Source of the DNA: Dysgonomonas sp. UBA7710
GTDB taxonomy: Bacteria; Bacteroidota; Bacteroidia; Bacteroidales; Dysgonomonadaceae
NCBI RefSeq assembly: GCF_002482385.1
Contig: NZ_DLFW01000031.1
Coordinates: 9,376-73,375 of the forward strand
Direction: 5' to 3'
Length of the DNA: 64,000 nt
This document shows, in pieces, positions 1 through 8,536 of the stretch (positions are counted from its first letter, which is position 1; each line of letters starts with the position of its first letter). Below the pieces are notes generated by a model. The model did not search any database and was not told where the DNA came from. It was given only the letters and a program-made list of their open reading frames with translations. Both the position numbers and the translations under genes were made by a program.

Positions 1-2
1 AT

Positions 3-617
3 AGTCCTGCGGATACTTATGTCGCTATGCAATACTATACCCCCAGCAACACAGGTGCAACCGCCGCCCGCATCCGCGAGAATGGCAAATTATATAACTG
101 GGCTGCCGCCTCTTCGCAGAAAGGCAATACCACAAACGGCCAAGGCAACGTTGACAATCCGCCTACTTACGAAGCAAATGACGAAAAATATGGCACGGCC
201 GGAGCATCTACCGAAGTCAGGCGTCAGGGTGTATGTCCTTCCGGATGGCATTTACCAACCGACACAGAATGGTACATGCTGACGGAAGCCCTCAAGCTCC
301 GTCCCGATCTGTACAGCTCCCAGACAACAGCGACTGATGCAAACGTAGGTAATGTAATGAAAAACTCTACAGAAGCGGCCGGCGCGTACCTGGGAACCAG
401 TAAGCCTTCCGACCAGGGAGGATTTGCAGGTTATCTGGTGGGATTTGCAAATCAAAACAGAGTAACCGGTTATGGTGTAAGCAACCACTGGTGGGCCAGC
501 AGTTCCTACAATGGAGCAAATTCCTGGAAGCGAAGAGTAGACAATAGTACCAGTTCCATAGACTGGTCTCCCAGCTCAAGAAACAATCATTTCTCGGTCC
601 GTTGTAAGAAAGATTAA
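3..617 (+). CDS. FISUMP-domain protein, 3' end only
   Basis: The reading frame is open from the left edge, so the true start lies outside the window; the ATG at 27 is probably internal. The protein matches the C-terminal part of the Fibrobacter succinogenes major paralogous domain (FISUMP). It has the CPSGWHLPTDTEW signature, a WWASSS segment and the closing SVRCKKD, followed directly by the stop. These domains occur in secreted or lipoprotein-anchored proteins of Bacteroidetes and Fibrobacteres, and their function is not established. The missing N-terminus probably carries a signal peptide. No enzyme motif is visible. The family call is confident; the role is unknown. Confidence 0.85.
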   Translation, partial: SPADTYVAMQYYTPSNTGATAARIRENGKLYNWAAASSQKGNTTNGQGNVDNPPTYEANDEKYGTAGASTEVRRQGVCPSGWHLPTDTEWYMLTEALKLRPDLYSSQTTATDANVGNVMKNSTEAAGAYLGTSKPSDQGGFAGYLVGFANQNRVTGYGVSNHWWASSSYNGANSWKRRVDNSTSSIDWSPSSRNNHFSVRCKKD

Positions 618-718
618 TCCGCGAAACAGTAATTATCCTTTACAGCCAAAAGGTATTAAGTCTATGTTAATTCTTTAAGTTTTTTCGATTTGTGAAGAAA
701 GATTAAAGATTATTGCCA

Positions 719-726
719 TATCTTTG
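719..726 (+). promoter_or_regulatory. Putative -7 box upstream of the YciO/Sua5 gene
   Basis: The sequence TATCTTTG matches the Bacteroidetes -7 consensus TAnnTTTG and lies about 95 bases before the ATG at 821. A TTTG that could act as -33 box sits at 689-692, but the spacing (26 bases) is longer than the usual 19 or so, so the upstream element is doubtful. Confidence 0.4.
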
Positions 727-820
727 ACAATAATACAATTGACCCCTGACACAGAGCTTGATTGTATTAAATAAACAGTGATTGATTATTGGGAAAAATA
801 CTATTGTCTGAATTTATACT

Positions 821-1429
821 ATGCTTGTAAAGTTATACGAAGAAAATCCTAATCCGAAAGAGATAGATAAGATTGTAAAAGTTTTGCAGGACGGCGGGCT
901 CATTGTTTATCCTACCGACACAGTCTATGCCATTGGCTGCGATGCACTCAATGTACGGGCAGTGGAAAAAATATGCAGGATGAAAGACATTAATCCCGAG
1001 AAAAGCAACCTGTCGATTATCTGCTACGACCTGAGCAACATCAGCGAATATGCCAGAGTGGACAACAATACATTCAAGCTGATGAAGAAGAACCTGCCCG
1101 GCCCTTTTACATTTATTCTGAATACGACTTCATCCCTTCCTAAAATATACAAGAACAAAAAGACCGTAGGTATTCGTATTCCCGACAATAATATTATACG
1201 CGAACTCGTTCATACTTTAGGCAATCCTATAATGACAACATCCGTTAAAGATGATGATGAAGTGATAGAATACACTACAGATCCGGAACTGATTTATGAA
1301 AGATATCAGGACTTGGTAGATATTGTTATCGACGGAGGATATGGTGGTATAGAAGCGTCTACAATTGTGGATTGTACGGGCGATGAACCGGAAATAATGC
1401 GACAGGGCAAAGGGGAATTAATTTTGTAA
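821..1429 (+). CDS. YciO/Sua5/YrdC-family protein (threonylcarbamoyl-AMP synthase-like)
   Basis: This 202-residue protein belongs to the Sua5/YrdC/YciO family. TsaC/Sua5 members make threonylcarbamoyl-AMP from threonine, bicarbonate and ATP for the t6A modification of tRNA. Visible blocks are YPTDTVYAIGCD (residues about 30-41), NLPGPFTFIL (about 91-100), VGIRIPD, MTTSV and STIVDCTG. The NLSIICYDLSNISEYA block and the short length resemble YciO more than TsaC, and YciO is a paralogue whose role is less certain. It is probably cytoplasmic. The next gene starts 91 bases downstream and is not obviously related. Confidence 0.85.
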   Translation: MLVKLYEENPNPKEIDKIVKVLQDGGLIVYPTDTVYAIGCDALNVRAVEKICRMKDINPEKSNLSIICYDLSNISEYARVDNNTFKLMKKNLPGPFTFILNTTSSLPKIYKNKKTVGIRIPDNNIIRELVHTLGNPIMTTSVKDDDEVIEYTTDPELIYERYQDLVDIVIDGGYGGIEASTIVDCTGDEPEIMRQGKGELIL

Positions 1430-1520
1430 AAGGATATATAATCCATATATTTGCAAACGTCTATAAAATATAGAGTTTTGCAGGCAATTTATTATAATAC
1501 GCACCAAATAGTTAATATTT

Positions 1521-3020
1521 ATGAAAGCAAAACTGACATTTATTATATTAATCATAGCATTATCTTTTACTGCGTGTAAGGACAATGAGGACTCAAATTC
1601 CGATTCTAACCTGACTGATGAAGAATATACGAATAAATGGATATATGACAGGATGGAACGGGTTTACCTTTGGAATGATGAACTACCGGCATCTCCCAAT
1701 TATACGCAGAATCCTGATAAATTCTTTTATAATATTCTTTATAAATATAAAGATGTGAACGGGGACAGATTTTCCTGGATAGAAGAGGATGTGTCTAAAA
1801 AGACTAAAAGTCTTTATGCAGACACGAGCCTTGGATTCGACTATATCCCATACTCTTATTTTCCCACGAAAACCGACCAAAATTCATCTATAGGTCTCTT
1901 TATAATATCCGTAAATAAAGGAAGTGATGCAGAAGCTAAAGGTTTGAAAAGAGGACAGATAATATATAAAATAGATGAAACGCCTCTGACATATGAAAAT
2001 TATTCTGTAATTTTTGAAGGGAGAACTTCGTTTAAATTATCTGTTTATAATAAAGACGGAATAAAGCAAACACTGGAAACAATCCAAGCCTCTGCAACTA
2101 AAACATCTCCGGTATTTATAAGTAAAGTTATCAAAAGTTTGGGAACCAGTATCGGATATCTGATGTATAACGCATTCGAAAGAGGTACGGATGAAGATGG
2201 CAGCAACTACGATTATGACATAGAACTTATAGAGAGTATGCAGACCTTGAATAATCAGGGAATCACAGAGTTTGTACTTGATCTGCGTTATAATTTAGGT
2301 GGATACCTTACCTCTGCAATGGATTTGGCAAGCGCCTTGTACAAAGACAGAACCACCAGTAAAATATTCGCAAAAGAAACATACAATAAATATTTCTCAG
2401 ATTCACTGGTTGCAAAATATGGTTCAAATGGATTTAATGAATATTTCCTTGATAAAGTATATAATACAAACATCGAAATTCCCCGGTTAAATATAAGCCG
2501 TGTATATATTATTGCCACTGAAAACTCAGCTTCGGCCAGTGAATTACTTATCCACAGTTTAAGACCATATATGACTGTATACCATGTAGGGAAAACAACT
2601 GTAGGGAAAGACAAAGGTTCAATTACTATAAAAGCGGAAAGTGATCGTATCAAATGGCAATTACAACCGATTGTCTCCCGCATAACCGATGCAAATGGTG
2701 AAGGAAATTATATCTATGGCCTAACTCCGGACTATGAGGTTTCAGAGTGGGAAGAGGGATATGAAATGGTTGATGCCTATTATGAAGATGATAATGGAGT
2801 CAGACAAGAAACCAGAATCCCTATATTAGACACTTGGAAGGGTGGATTCTCTGAACTCGGAGATTCATCCGAACCTTTATTGGCAGAAGCTATAGCACAG
2901 ATTACGGGAGTTGCACGCGTTAAAACAACGAAGTCTATAGCACATACCGATTGGGTAGCCAAGAAAGTTCCTTTTATTGAACAGAGTAAGAAACGGGCTA
3001 AAATACTTTTAGATAAATAA
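1521..3020 (+). CDS. S41-family C-terminal-processing peptidase, lipoprotein
   Basis: This 499-residue protein starts with a lipoprotein signal (hydrophobic stretch, then FTACKDNED), so it is probably anchored in the cell envelope with the protease facing the periplasm or surface. A PDZ-like region covers roughly residues 125-195 (ISVNKGSDAEAKGLKRGQ). The S41 catalytic region follows: FVLDLRYNLGG near residue 250, SASASE at 336-341 with the nucleophile serine, and GKTTVGKDKG about 25 residues later with the expected catalytic lysine. Bacteroidetes carry many such lipoproteins, and their substrates are mostly unknown. It stands alone between the YciO-like gene and thrA. Confidence 0.9.
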   Translation: MKAKLTFIILIIALSFTACKDNEDSNSDSNLTDEEYTNKWIYDRMERVYLWNDELPASPNYTQNPDKFFYNILYKYKDVNGDRFSWIEEDVSKKTKSLYADTSLGFDYIPYSYFPTKTDQNSSIGLFIISVNKGSDAEAKGLKRGQIIYKIDETPLTYENYSVIFEGRTSFKLSVYNKDGIKQTLETIQASATKTSPVFISKVIKSLGTSIGYLMYNAFERGTDEDGSNYDYDIELIESMQTLNNQGITEFVLDLRYNLGGYLTSAMDLASALYKDRTTSKIFAKETYNKYFSDSLVAKYGSNGFNEYFLDKVYNTNIEIPRLNISRVYIIATENSASASELLIHSLRPYMTVYHVGKTTVGKDKGSITIKAESDRIKWQLQPIVSRITDANGEGNYIYGLTPDYEVSEWEEGYEMVDAYYEDDNGVRQETRIPILDTWKGGFSELGDSSEPLLAEAIAQITGVARVKTTKSIAHTDWVAKKVPFIEQSKKRAKILLDK

Positions 3021-3079
3021 AGACATCAAAAGTTTAAATATCAAATAAAGCAATAAACGCAAAACCAACAATATACTAA

Positions 3080-5521
3080 ATGAAAGTAATGAAATTTGGC
3101 GGCACATCCGTAGGTTCCGCCGCGAACATAGCCAATGTAAAGAAAATAATAAGCGGGGTTAACGAACCCATAGTCGTAGTAGTTTCAGCTTTCAAAAGTA
3201 TAACGGACAAATTATTAACGACCTCCCAGCTGGCCGCAGCCGGAGATTATTCATACGAACGGGAATTCAGGGAAATAGTGGAACAACATGTAACGGTTGT
3301 CTGCAAACTTGATATATCCGAATCTCAACGCGAAAAACTGGCGGTTGAAGTCAACAAACTCCTGGATGAATTAAGCAATATCTTCAAAGGAGTATTTCTT
3401 ATCAACGACCTTTCTCCAAAAACATCAGATAAGATAGTCAGCTATGGAGAACGCCTGTCTACTCTTATCATTAGTTATGCATTCTCAGATTATGAGATGC
3501 TCGATGTAACACAGCTTATCAAGACCGATTGCGCGTTTGGGAAACATACGCCTGATATGGAATTGTCAAATAAGCTGATACGGAATGCCTTTGAAAATTC
3601 ATCGAAAAAAGTATTGGTTGCCGGATTTATATCCACCTGTAAAACAACCGGGGAAATTACCAATCTCGGACGGGGAGGATCGGACTATACCGCAGCCATA
3701 TTCGCCTCGGCATTAGATGCCAATATTCTGGAAATATGGTCCGATGTCGACGGCTTTATGTCAGCCGACCCGAAAGTAATAAACAATGCGCATGTAATTG
3801 AAAGCCTTACATTCACCGAAGCCACCGAACTTTGTAACTTCGGGGCAAAAGTGATTTATCCGCCTACAATATTCCCGGTATATCACAAAAATATACCTAT
3901 CCGCATAAAGAATACATTCAAACCTGATGCTCCGGGTACATATATTTCACATAACGGTGAAACCAGAAAGAGCAAAGCCATGATAAAAGGAATCTCTTCC
4001 ATCTCTGACTCCTGCCTGATTACGGTACAGGGGTTGGGTATGGTAGGTATTATCGGAGTCAATTTCCGTATATTCCGTGCATTGGCTAAGAATGGCATCA
4101 GTGTATTCCTGGTTTCACAGGCTTCGTCCGAAAACAGCACTTCCATAGGTGTCCGTTCAGCGGACGCAACGCTTGCCGTACGGGTGCTTGAAGAAGAATT
4201 CGAAAAAGAGATCTCATTAGGCAGTATCAACCGGGTATTACTTGAAACCGAACTTGCCACAGTCGCTATCGTCGGTGAGAATATGAAATACACTCCGGGT
4301 ATTGCCGGAAAATTATTCGAGACACTCGGTAAGAGCGGCATCAGCGTCATTGCCTGTGCGCAGGGAGCTTCGGAGGTAAATATTTCATTCGTCATCAAGA
4401 ATAAGTACCTGCGTAAAGCCCTGAACTCTATTCACGATTCGTTCTTCCTGTCGGAATATAAGGCATTGAACCTTTTCATTGTCGGCATCGGTACAGTGGG
4501 AGGAAACCTGATAGAGCAAATCCGCCAGCAACAACCGAAGCTGATGGAACAGTATGCACTCAAGTTAAATGTTGTAGGTATAGCCAGAGGACGCAAAGCC
4601 CTGTTCTGCCGCGAAGGTATAAACCTTGATAATTATAAAACCGAGCTGGACGAAAAAGGTATACCAAGTTCGCCCGAAATACTGCGCGACGGGATTATAA
4701 ATATGAATATATTTAATGCCGTATTTGTAGACTGTACCGCCAGTGAGCCTGTATCACAGATATATGGAGACCTGATGTCACAAAACATTTCGGTGGTCAC
4801 AGCCAACAAGGTAGCGGCATCGTCTGCGTACGACAACTATATAAAGCTGAAGAATACAGCACGCGAACGCAATATAAAGTTCCTGTTCGAAACAAATGTG
4901 GGCGCCGGGCTTCCTATCATCAATACAATGAACTCCCTTATCAATTCAGGAGATAAAATCGTAAAAATAGAAGCTGTACTTTCGGGTACGCTCAATTTTA
5001 TATTTAATACCATAAGCAAAGATATTCCTTTCAGCAAAGCCATCTATCTGGCTAAGGAAAGCGGATATTCGGAGCCGGACCCGCGTATCGACCTCAGCGG
5101 GATGGATGTAGTCCGCAAACTGGTTATCCTTACACGTGAGGCCGGATATCAGGTAGAGCAGGCCGATGTAGAGAAAAACCTGTTTGTTCCGCAGGAATAC
5201 TTCAATGGCACAATTGAAGAATTCTGGGCAAATATCCGTCAACTGGATTCTGAATTTGAAGAAAGACGTAAGAAACTGGAAAGCGAGCATAAGCATCTCC
5301 GTTTTGTTGCCAAATACGAGAATGGAAAATGTGAAGTAGGCTTACAGGAAGTGGGGCAAAATCATCCTTTCTACGATCTCGAAGGTAGTAATAACATCAT
5401 ACAGATAACCACCGAACGATACAACGAATACCCTATGATAATAAAAGGATATGGTGCAGGAGCAAGCGTCACGGCTGCCGGAGTGTTTTCGGATATTATC
5501 AGTATCGCGAATATAAGATAA
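3080..5521 (+). CDS. thrA: Bifunctional aspartokinase / homoserine dehydrogenase
   Basis: The 813-residue fusion catalyses the first and third steps of the aspartate pathway to threonine and methionine. The aspartokinase domain opens with MKVMKFGGTSVGS. ACT regulatory repeats lie around residues 310-450 (GLGMVGIIGVN; VSQASSENSTSIGV), where threonine feedback normally acts. The homoserine dehydrogenase domain begins near residue 462 with the NAD(P) loop VGIGTVGG, followed by GAGLPIINTMNS, SGTLNFIFN and EPDPRIDLSGMD. The length is normal for the ThrA/MetL fusion. In many Bacteroidetes this gene is directly followed by a phosphoglycerate-mutase-like homoserine kinase and thrC. Here the kinase is 3 kb away and thrC is not in the window. 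Confidence 0.97.
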   Translation: MKVMKFGGTSVGSAANIANVKKIISGVNEPIVVVVSAFKSITDKLLTTSQLAAAGDYSYEREFREIVEQHVTVVCKLDISESQREKLAVEVNKLLDELSNIFKGVFLINDLSPKTSDKIVSYGERLSTLIISYAFSDYEMLDVTQLIKTDCAFGKHTPDMELSNKLIRNAFENSSKKVLVAGFISTCKTTGEITNLGRGGSDYTAAIFASALDANILEIWSDVDGFMSADPKVINNAHVIESLTFTEATELCNFGAKVIYPPTIFPVYHKNIPIRIKNTFKPDAPGTYISHNGETRKSKAMIKGISSISDSCLITVQGLGMVGIIGVNFRIFRALAKNGISVFLVSQASSENSTSIGVRSADATLAVRVLEEEFEKEISLGSINRVLLETELATVAIVGENMKYTPGIAGKLFETLGKSGISVIACAQGASEVNISFVIKNKYLRKALNSIHDSFFLSEYKALNLFIVGIGTVGGNLIEQIRQQQPKLMEQYALKLNVVGIARGRKALFCREGINLDNYKTELDEKGIPSSPEILRDGIINMNIFNAVFVDCTASEPVSQIYGDLMSQNISVVTANKVAASSAYDNYIKLKNTARERNIKFLFETNVGAGLPIINTMNSLINSGDKIVKIEAVLSGTLNFIFNTISKDIPFSKAIYLAKESGYSEPDPRIDLSGMDVVRKLVILTREAGYQVEQADVEKNLFVPQEYFNGTIEEFWANIRQLDSEFEERRKKLESEHKHLRFVAKYENGKCEVGLQEVGQNHPFYDLEGSNNIIQITTERYNEYPMIIKGYGAGASVTAAGVFSDIISIANIR

Positions 5522-5535
5522 GGGTCTCTCCCTTA
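5519..5535. terminator. Hairpin at the thrA stop codon
   Basis: TAAGGG and CCCTTA form a 6-bp stem around a 5-base loop, overlapping the thrA stop codon. A pyrimidine-rich stretch follows but there is no clean T-run. It could separate thrA from the convergent membrane gene. Confidence 0.35.
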
Positions 5536-5635
5536 CTCTTCCCAAAAGGTAGAATCAATGTCAGAACAAACGGATTAACCCTGCTCAGGCAGGATATGAT
5601 TCGTAAAATCGCGTCAGAGGGAAAGATTCAGGCTC

Positions 5636-7372
5636 TTATAATATGCGAAATTTCTTCCGGAAAAAATCGCGGAAAATATAAAGGCACAATATGACGATGC
5701 TGATAATTGACACACAATAGCTTATACGCTGGATAATTGTACCGTTGTACCAAACTTTCACATGCCCTTGTTTATACACCGGAATTTGTACCAGTCCTTT
5801 GGAGCTTTCGTTTACAGGAAGCCTTTTACCATCTATTTCAGCCGCGTATCCCTTGTAATATACCAGGGGAAGTTCCAGGCTGTCAGGAATATATACATCT
5901 ATGTCAAGACTCGTTATCCCTTTATTTTTGCGGAATCCGGATATAGATGTCGTGGCATTTTTACTTTTCACAGTATCACCCCTTGACCAAATATAATCAA
6001 AGCTGGATAGCTTTGTGGGAAAATATTCTCTTCCCGCAACGCGCCAATATACAAGCAACGAATCTTTCTTCGAGTGCATCTGTAACTGTTCCCGCAATGG
6101 CGTATCTTTGCCTACTGTATATTTATAACCTCTCCTCTCGCTATACGAATAAGCATCATTATCAATAATTGTGTATGTGAATACAAAGACTGCAAACACA
6201 ATAATGCTCCCTATCAGCTGCTTTTTTGTTGTTTTAAGTATCTGCGACAAATAATATCCCGAGGCTATAGCAAAGAAAAGGCTGGAAAAACCAAACAACC
6301 TCCACGGGAACTGGATAAAATCCAGCAGGCGGAACGGAAAAACATCCCATGGAAATATATCAAAACTTGGCGTGATACAAATCAAGCCTATGATTACACT
6401 AATATCGGCATATTTCAATTGTCCGGATTTATTACGAACAAAAAAACGTAACAAAACAGGCATAATAAGCAATATCCCTATTGGCGGGAAAAAGTACCAG
6501 ACATTCAGTTTAGTATAAATATCGTCCGGATAGCTAATCACACTTTGCATTGTATAGGAGATATTAAATGTCATATCTGTTATTGCGACAAGACGCTGGC
6601 TCTTATCCTCAACGTAAAATGTATCGGACGCCATTTGTTCCAGCATGGGAAACAGATAATAACTTGTAATAGCTATGGTTACGATTCCTGCCAGTACTAA
6701 ATAGCCGAGACGTTTCGGCTCTCTTATCAAGCTCCTGTAATTGACGGTAAGCAAAATGATTACCGTTACAAATATCAACACCGATGAAATCAGGTGTGTG
6801 AAAATCAGGAGGCTATATGCTATGGCTAAGATATACCATTTTTTGTAATTACCCTTAATTATAAGACAAAGCCCTAAAAGAACAAACGGAATAAGCATTA
6901 GAGATATACTTTCACCCAATGCTGCCCGTTCATATAAACAATTTAAGCGATAGACACTGAATGTATATAACAATGATGAAGCCGCGGCAGCAAAAGAATT
7001 CTTAAAGAGATAGTTTACAAACAAATAGGATGAAATACCGCACAGGACAGTAATAGAAAACAGCATAATGAGGTAAACATATATCAAGGGAATAAATTTA
7101 CCCAATATGGCAAAAGGAATCAGCATGACATCCGGATAAAAAGCTTTTGTAAAATATCCGTAGCCGTTTGCTGCATCATAGTCCAGATAAATAAGAAATG
7201 GGTTTCCCAGATTGTCAATCAGTGCCTGCAACCGCCCGCAATGGAAATAGAAATCATGACCGGGAGCGAAAGGAATATAAAGTGTTATCATTGCCGCAGA
7301 TAGCAAGATAAGAGCAGTCAGAAATATAAAAAACGTTTTTTCCCGTTTTTTGTTATTAAGGATATGTATCAT
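5636..7372 (-). CDS. Multi-pass membrane protein, PTPS-related / YfhO-like
   Basis: The 578-residue protein has about ten to twelve hydrophobic segments and a soluble C-terminal part (about residues 400-550), with a last membrane helix close to the end. The N-terminus has a first helix followed by PGHDFYFHCGRLQAL. This resembles the '6-pyruvoyl-tetrahydropterin synthase-related' membrane family, which despite its name looks like GT-C type membrane glycosyltransferases of the YfhO kind. An acidic/His motif after the first helix is typical of lipid-linked sugar transferases. The substrate is unknown. It lies convergent to thrA and interrupts the usual thrA/homoserine kinase neighbourhood. Confidence 0.7.
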   Translation of the reverse strand: MIHILNNKKREKTFFIFLTALILLSAAMITLYIPFAPGHDFYFHCGRLQALIDNLGNPFLIYLDYDAANGYGYFTKAFYPDVMLIPFAILGKFIPLIYVYLIMLFSITVLCGISSYLFVNYLFKNSFAAAASSLLYTFSVYRLNCLYERAALGESISLMLIPFVLLGLCLIIKGNYKKWYILAIAYSLLIFTHLISSVLIFVTVIILLTVNYRSLIREPKRLGYLVLAGIVTIAITSYYLFPMLEQMASDTFYVEDKSQRLVAITDMTFNISYTMQSVISYPDDIYTKLNVWYFFPPIGILLIMPVLLRFFVRNKSGQLKYADISVIIGLICITPSFDIFPWDVFPFRLLDFIQFPWRLFGFSSLFFAIASGYYLSQILKTTKKQLIGSIIVFAVFVFTYTIIDNDAYSYSERRGYKYTVGKDTPLREQLQMHSKKDSLLVYWRVAGREYFPTKLSSFDYIWSRGDTVKSKNATTSISGFRKNKGITSLDIDVYIPDSLELPLVYYKGYAAEIDGKRLPVNESSKGLVQIPVYKQGHVKVWYNGTIIQRISYCVSIISIVILCLYIFRDFFRKKFRIL

Positions 7373-7643
7373 TATTTAATAATCTGAGTCACTAGCTATA
7401 AAACTATACAGTTCACCAAAAGAATATGATTGGAAACAGTATTTTATCCGTTTATTCTCATTTATATTATGTACAATAATACCGGTCAATTTTGTAGAAT
7501 TTTTGAATTTTTACGGTATAATGTTTAATCTTGCCGTCCCTCGTTCTTGCAACAGTTCATCAGCGGGGAAATTATTTCACATCCAGTAACTGTTAAAATT
7601 CTGCATAAATAAAAATCTCGTTTATCTATACCAATAAACGACT

Positions 7644-8303
7644 ATGGCAAAGTATGGAACAGAATTAACAGAAAAGATTATAAGCCTGATTGAAGACGAG
7701 TTTTTTACTATATCCCAGGTATGTAAGGCAACAGGTATCAGCCGGCAGACCTTTTATTACTGGATGGATACGAAGGACGATTTTCGGCAGGAAATAGAAC
7801 AGACGGTGGCACGCCGCGAAGCTGAAATGATGACGATGGTACAGGCTTCGCTGAAAAAGAAACTCGAAGGTTTTTACACAACGGTAGAAAAGGATATTTA
7901 TGTCCCCGATGAATATACGGGCGAAATTGTCTTTAAGCAAAAGACAGTTACGAAGAAAGAATGCCCTCCCGACCTGAGAACAATCAAGATGTTGCTGGAC
8001 AGACAGGATAAGAAAACAGCACTTCCCGGCCTCCCCAAAGGGGAGGAGAAAGTCACGAAAGAATGCACAATGAAGGACGAAGCCGGGACTTTGGAAAAAA
8101 CAGAAGAAACAGATAATGGTATGGCACAAAAACCGGTAGAAGAAATATTGGAGACCTGTGCCGCGGCAATCACGGAATATCCCCCGAAAAACGAATATAT
8201 GGAAAGGGAGATGAAAGTGCTGACTTCTTCCCAAAAAAGAAAAGCGGAACACAAAAAGAAGAAAAATAAGGCCCTGCGGGTAGTTATAAGTGATGAGTTT
8301 TAA
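7644..8303 (+). CDS. HTH protein, phage terminase-small-subunit-like
   Basis: The N-terminal 60 residues form a helix-turn-helix: ISQVCKATGISRQTFYYWMD resembles the DNA-binding part of phage terminase small subunits and insertion-element HTH proteins. Residues about 55-125 look like the rest of such a protein (VARREAEMM; PDLRTIKMLLDRQDKK). The C-terminal third is low in complexity and lysine/glutamate rich. At residues about 131-138 the coding DNA contains the palindrome CCTCCCCAAAGGGGAGG (8030-8046), which reads as GLPKGEE and may be an inserted short repeat. No other phage genes are nearby, so this is a solitary or domesticated gene. Its function is unknown. Confidence 0.6.
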   Translation: MAKYGTELTEKIISLIEDEFFTISQVCKATGISRQTFYYWMDTKDDFRQEIEQTVARREAEMMTMVQASLKKKLEGFYTTVEKDIYVPDEYTGEIVFKQKTVTKKECPPDLRTIKMLLDRQDKKTALPGLPKGEEKVTKECTMKDEAGTLEKTEETDNGMAQKPVEEILETCAAAITEYPPKNEYMEREMKVLTSSQKRKAEHKKKKNKALRVVISDEF

Positions 8304-8330
8304 GTAATAAGTGCTAACACGTCACGAATG

Positions 8331-8350
8331 CTAACTGCTAACTGTTAACT
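8331..8350 (+). repeat. Short TAACTG-type tandem repeat
   Basis: GCTAACT occurs twice in tandem, followed by GTTAACTG. Similar TAACTG/CAACAG runs lie near 27100-27130, 54700 and 63950-63980, each beside other members of the dispersed repeat modules in this window. Confidence 0.5.
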
Positions 8351-8365
8351 GACAAAAGTGTCAGA

Positions 8366-8411
8366 TTTACATACGCTACGCTCCTGTGACCGTTGGTTGT
8401 CAGATTTTAAC
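8366..8411 (-). repeat. Dispersed 46-bp repeat, copy A
   Basis: Read on the minus strand, this 46-bp stretch is identical to 27232-27277. Its inner 37 bases (8366-8402) also occur inside both MITE-like elements, at 11824-11860 and 28528-28564. It sits in the gap between the HTH gene and the proposed homoserine kinase, flanked by GTGTCAGA and TGTCAGATTTTAAC. No reading frame is conserved across the copies, so it is non-coding. Confidence 0.9.
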
Positions 8412-8536
8412 ATCCTTGCAGTTACAAGAATAATATACAACAATCGCTAACCATTGTAAGCTAAATGCAACAATAATTGTTTTTTTGATAAATTATCGTC
8501 AATTTTGTATTTTATTGTAAGTAGAATAGAATACAA

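Noticed and set aside
7665..8252. Long open frame antisense to the HTH gene
   Set aside because: Phe/Cys/Leu-rich shadow typical of the reverse of a Lys/Glu-rich gene; the plus-strand protein has a clear HTH.
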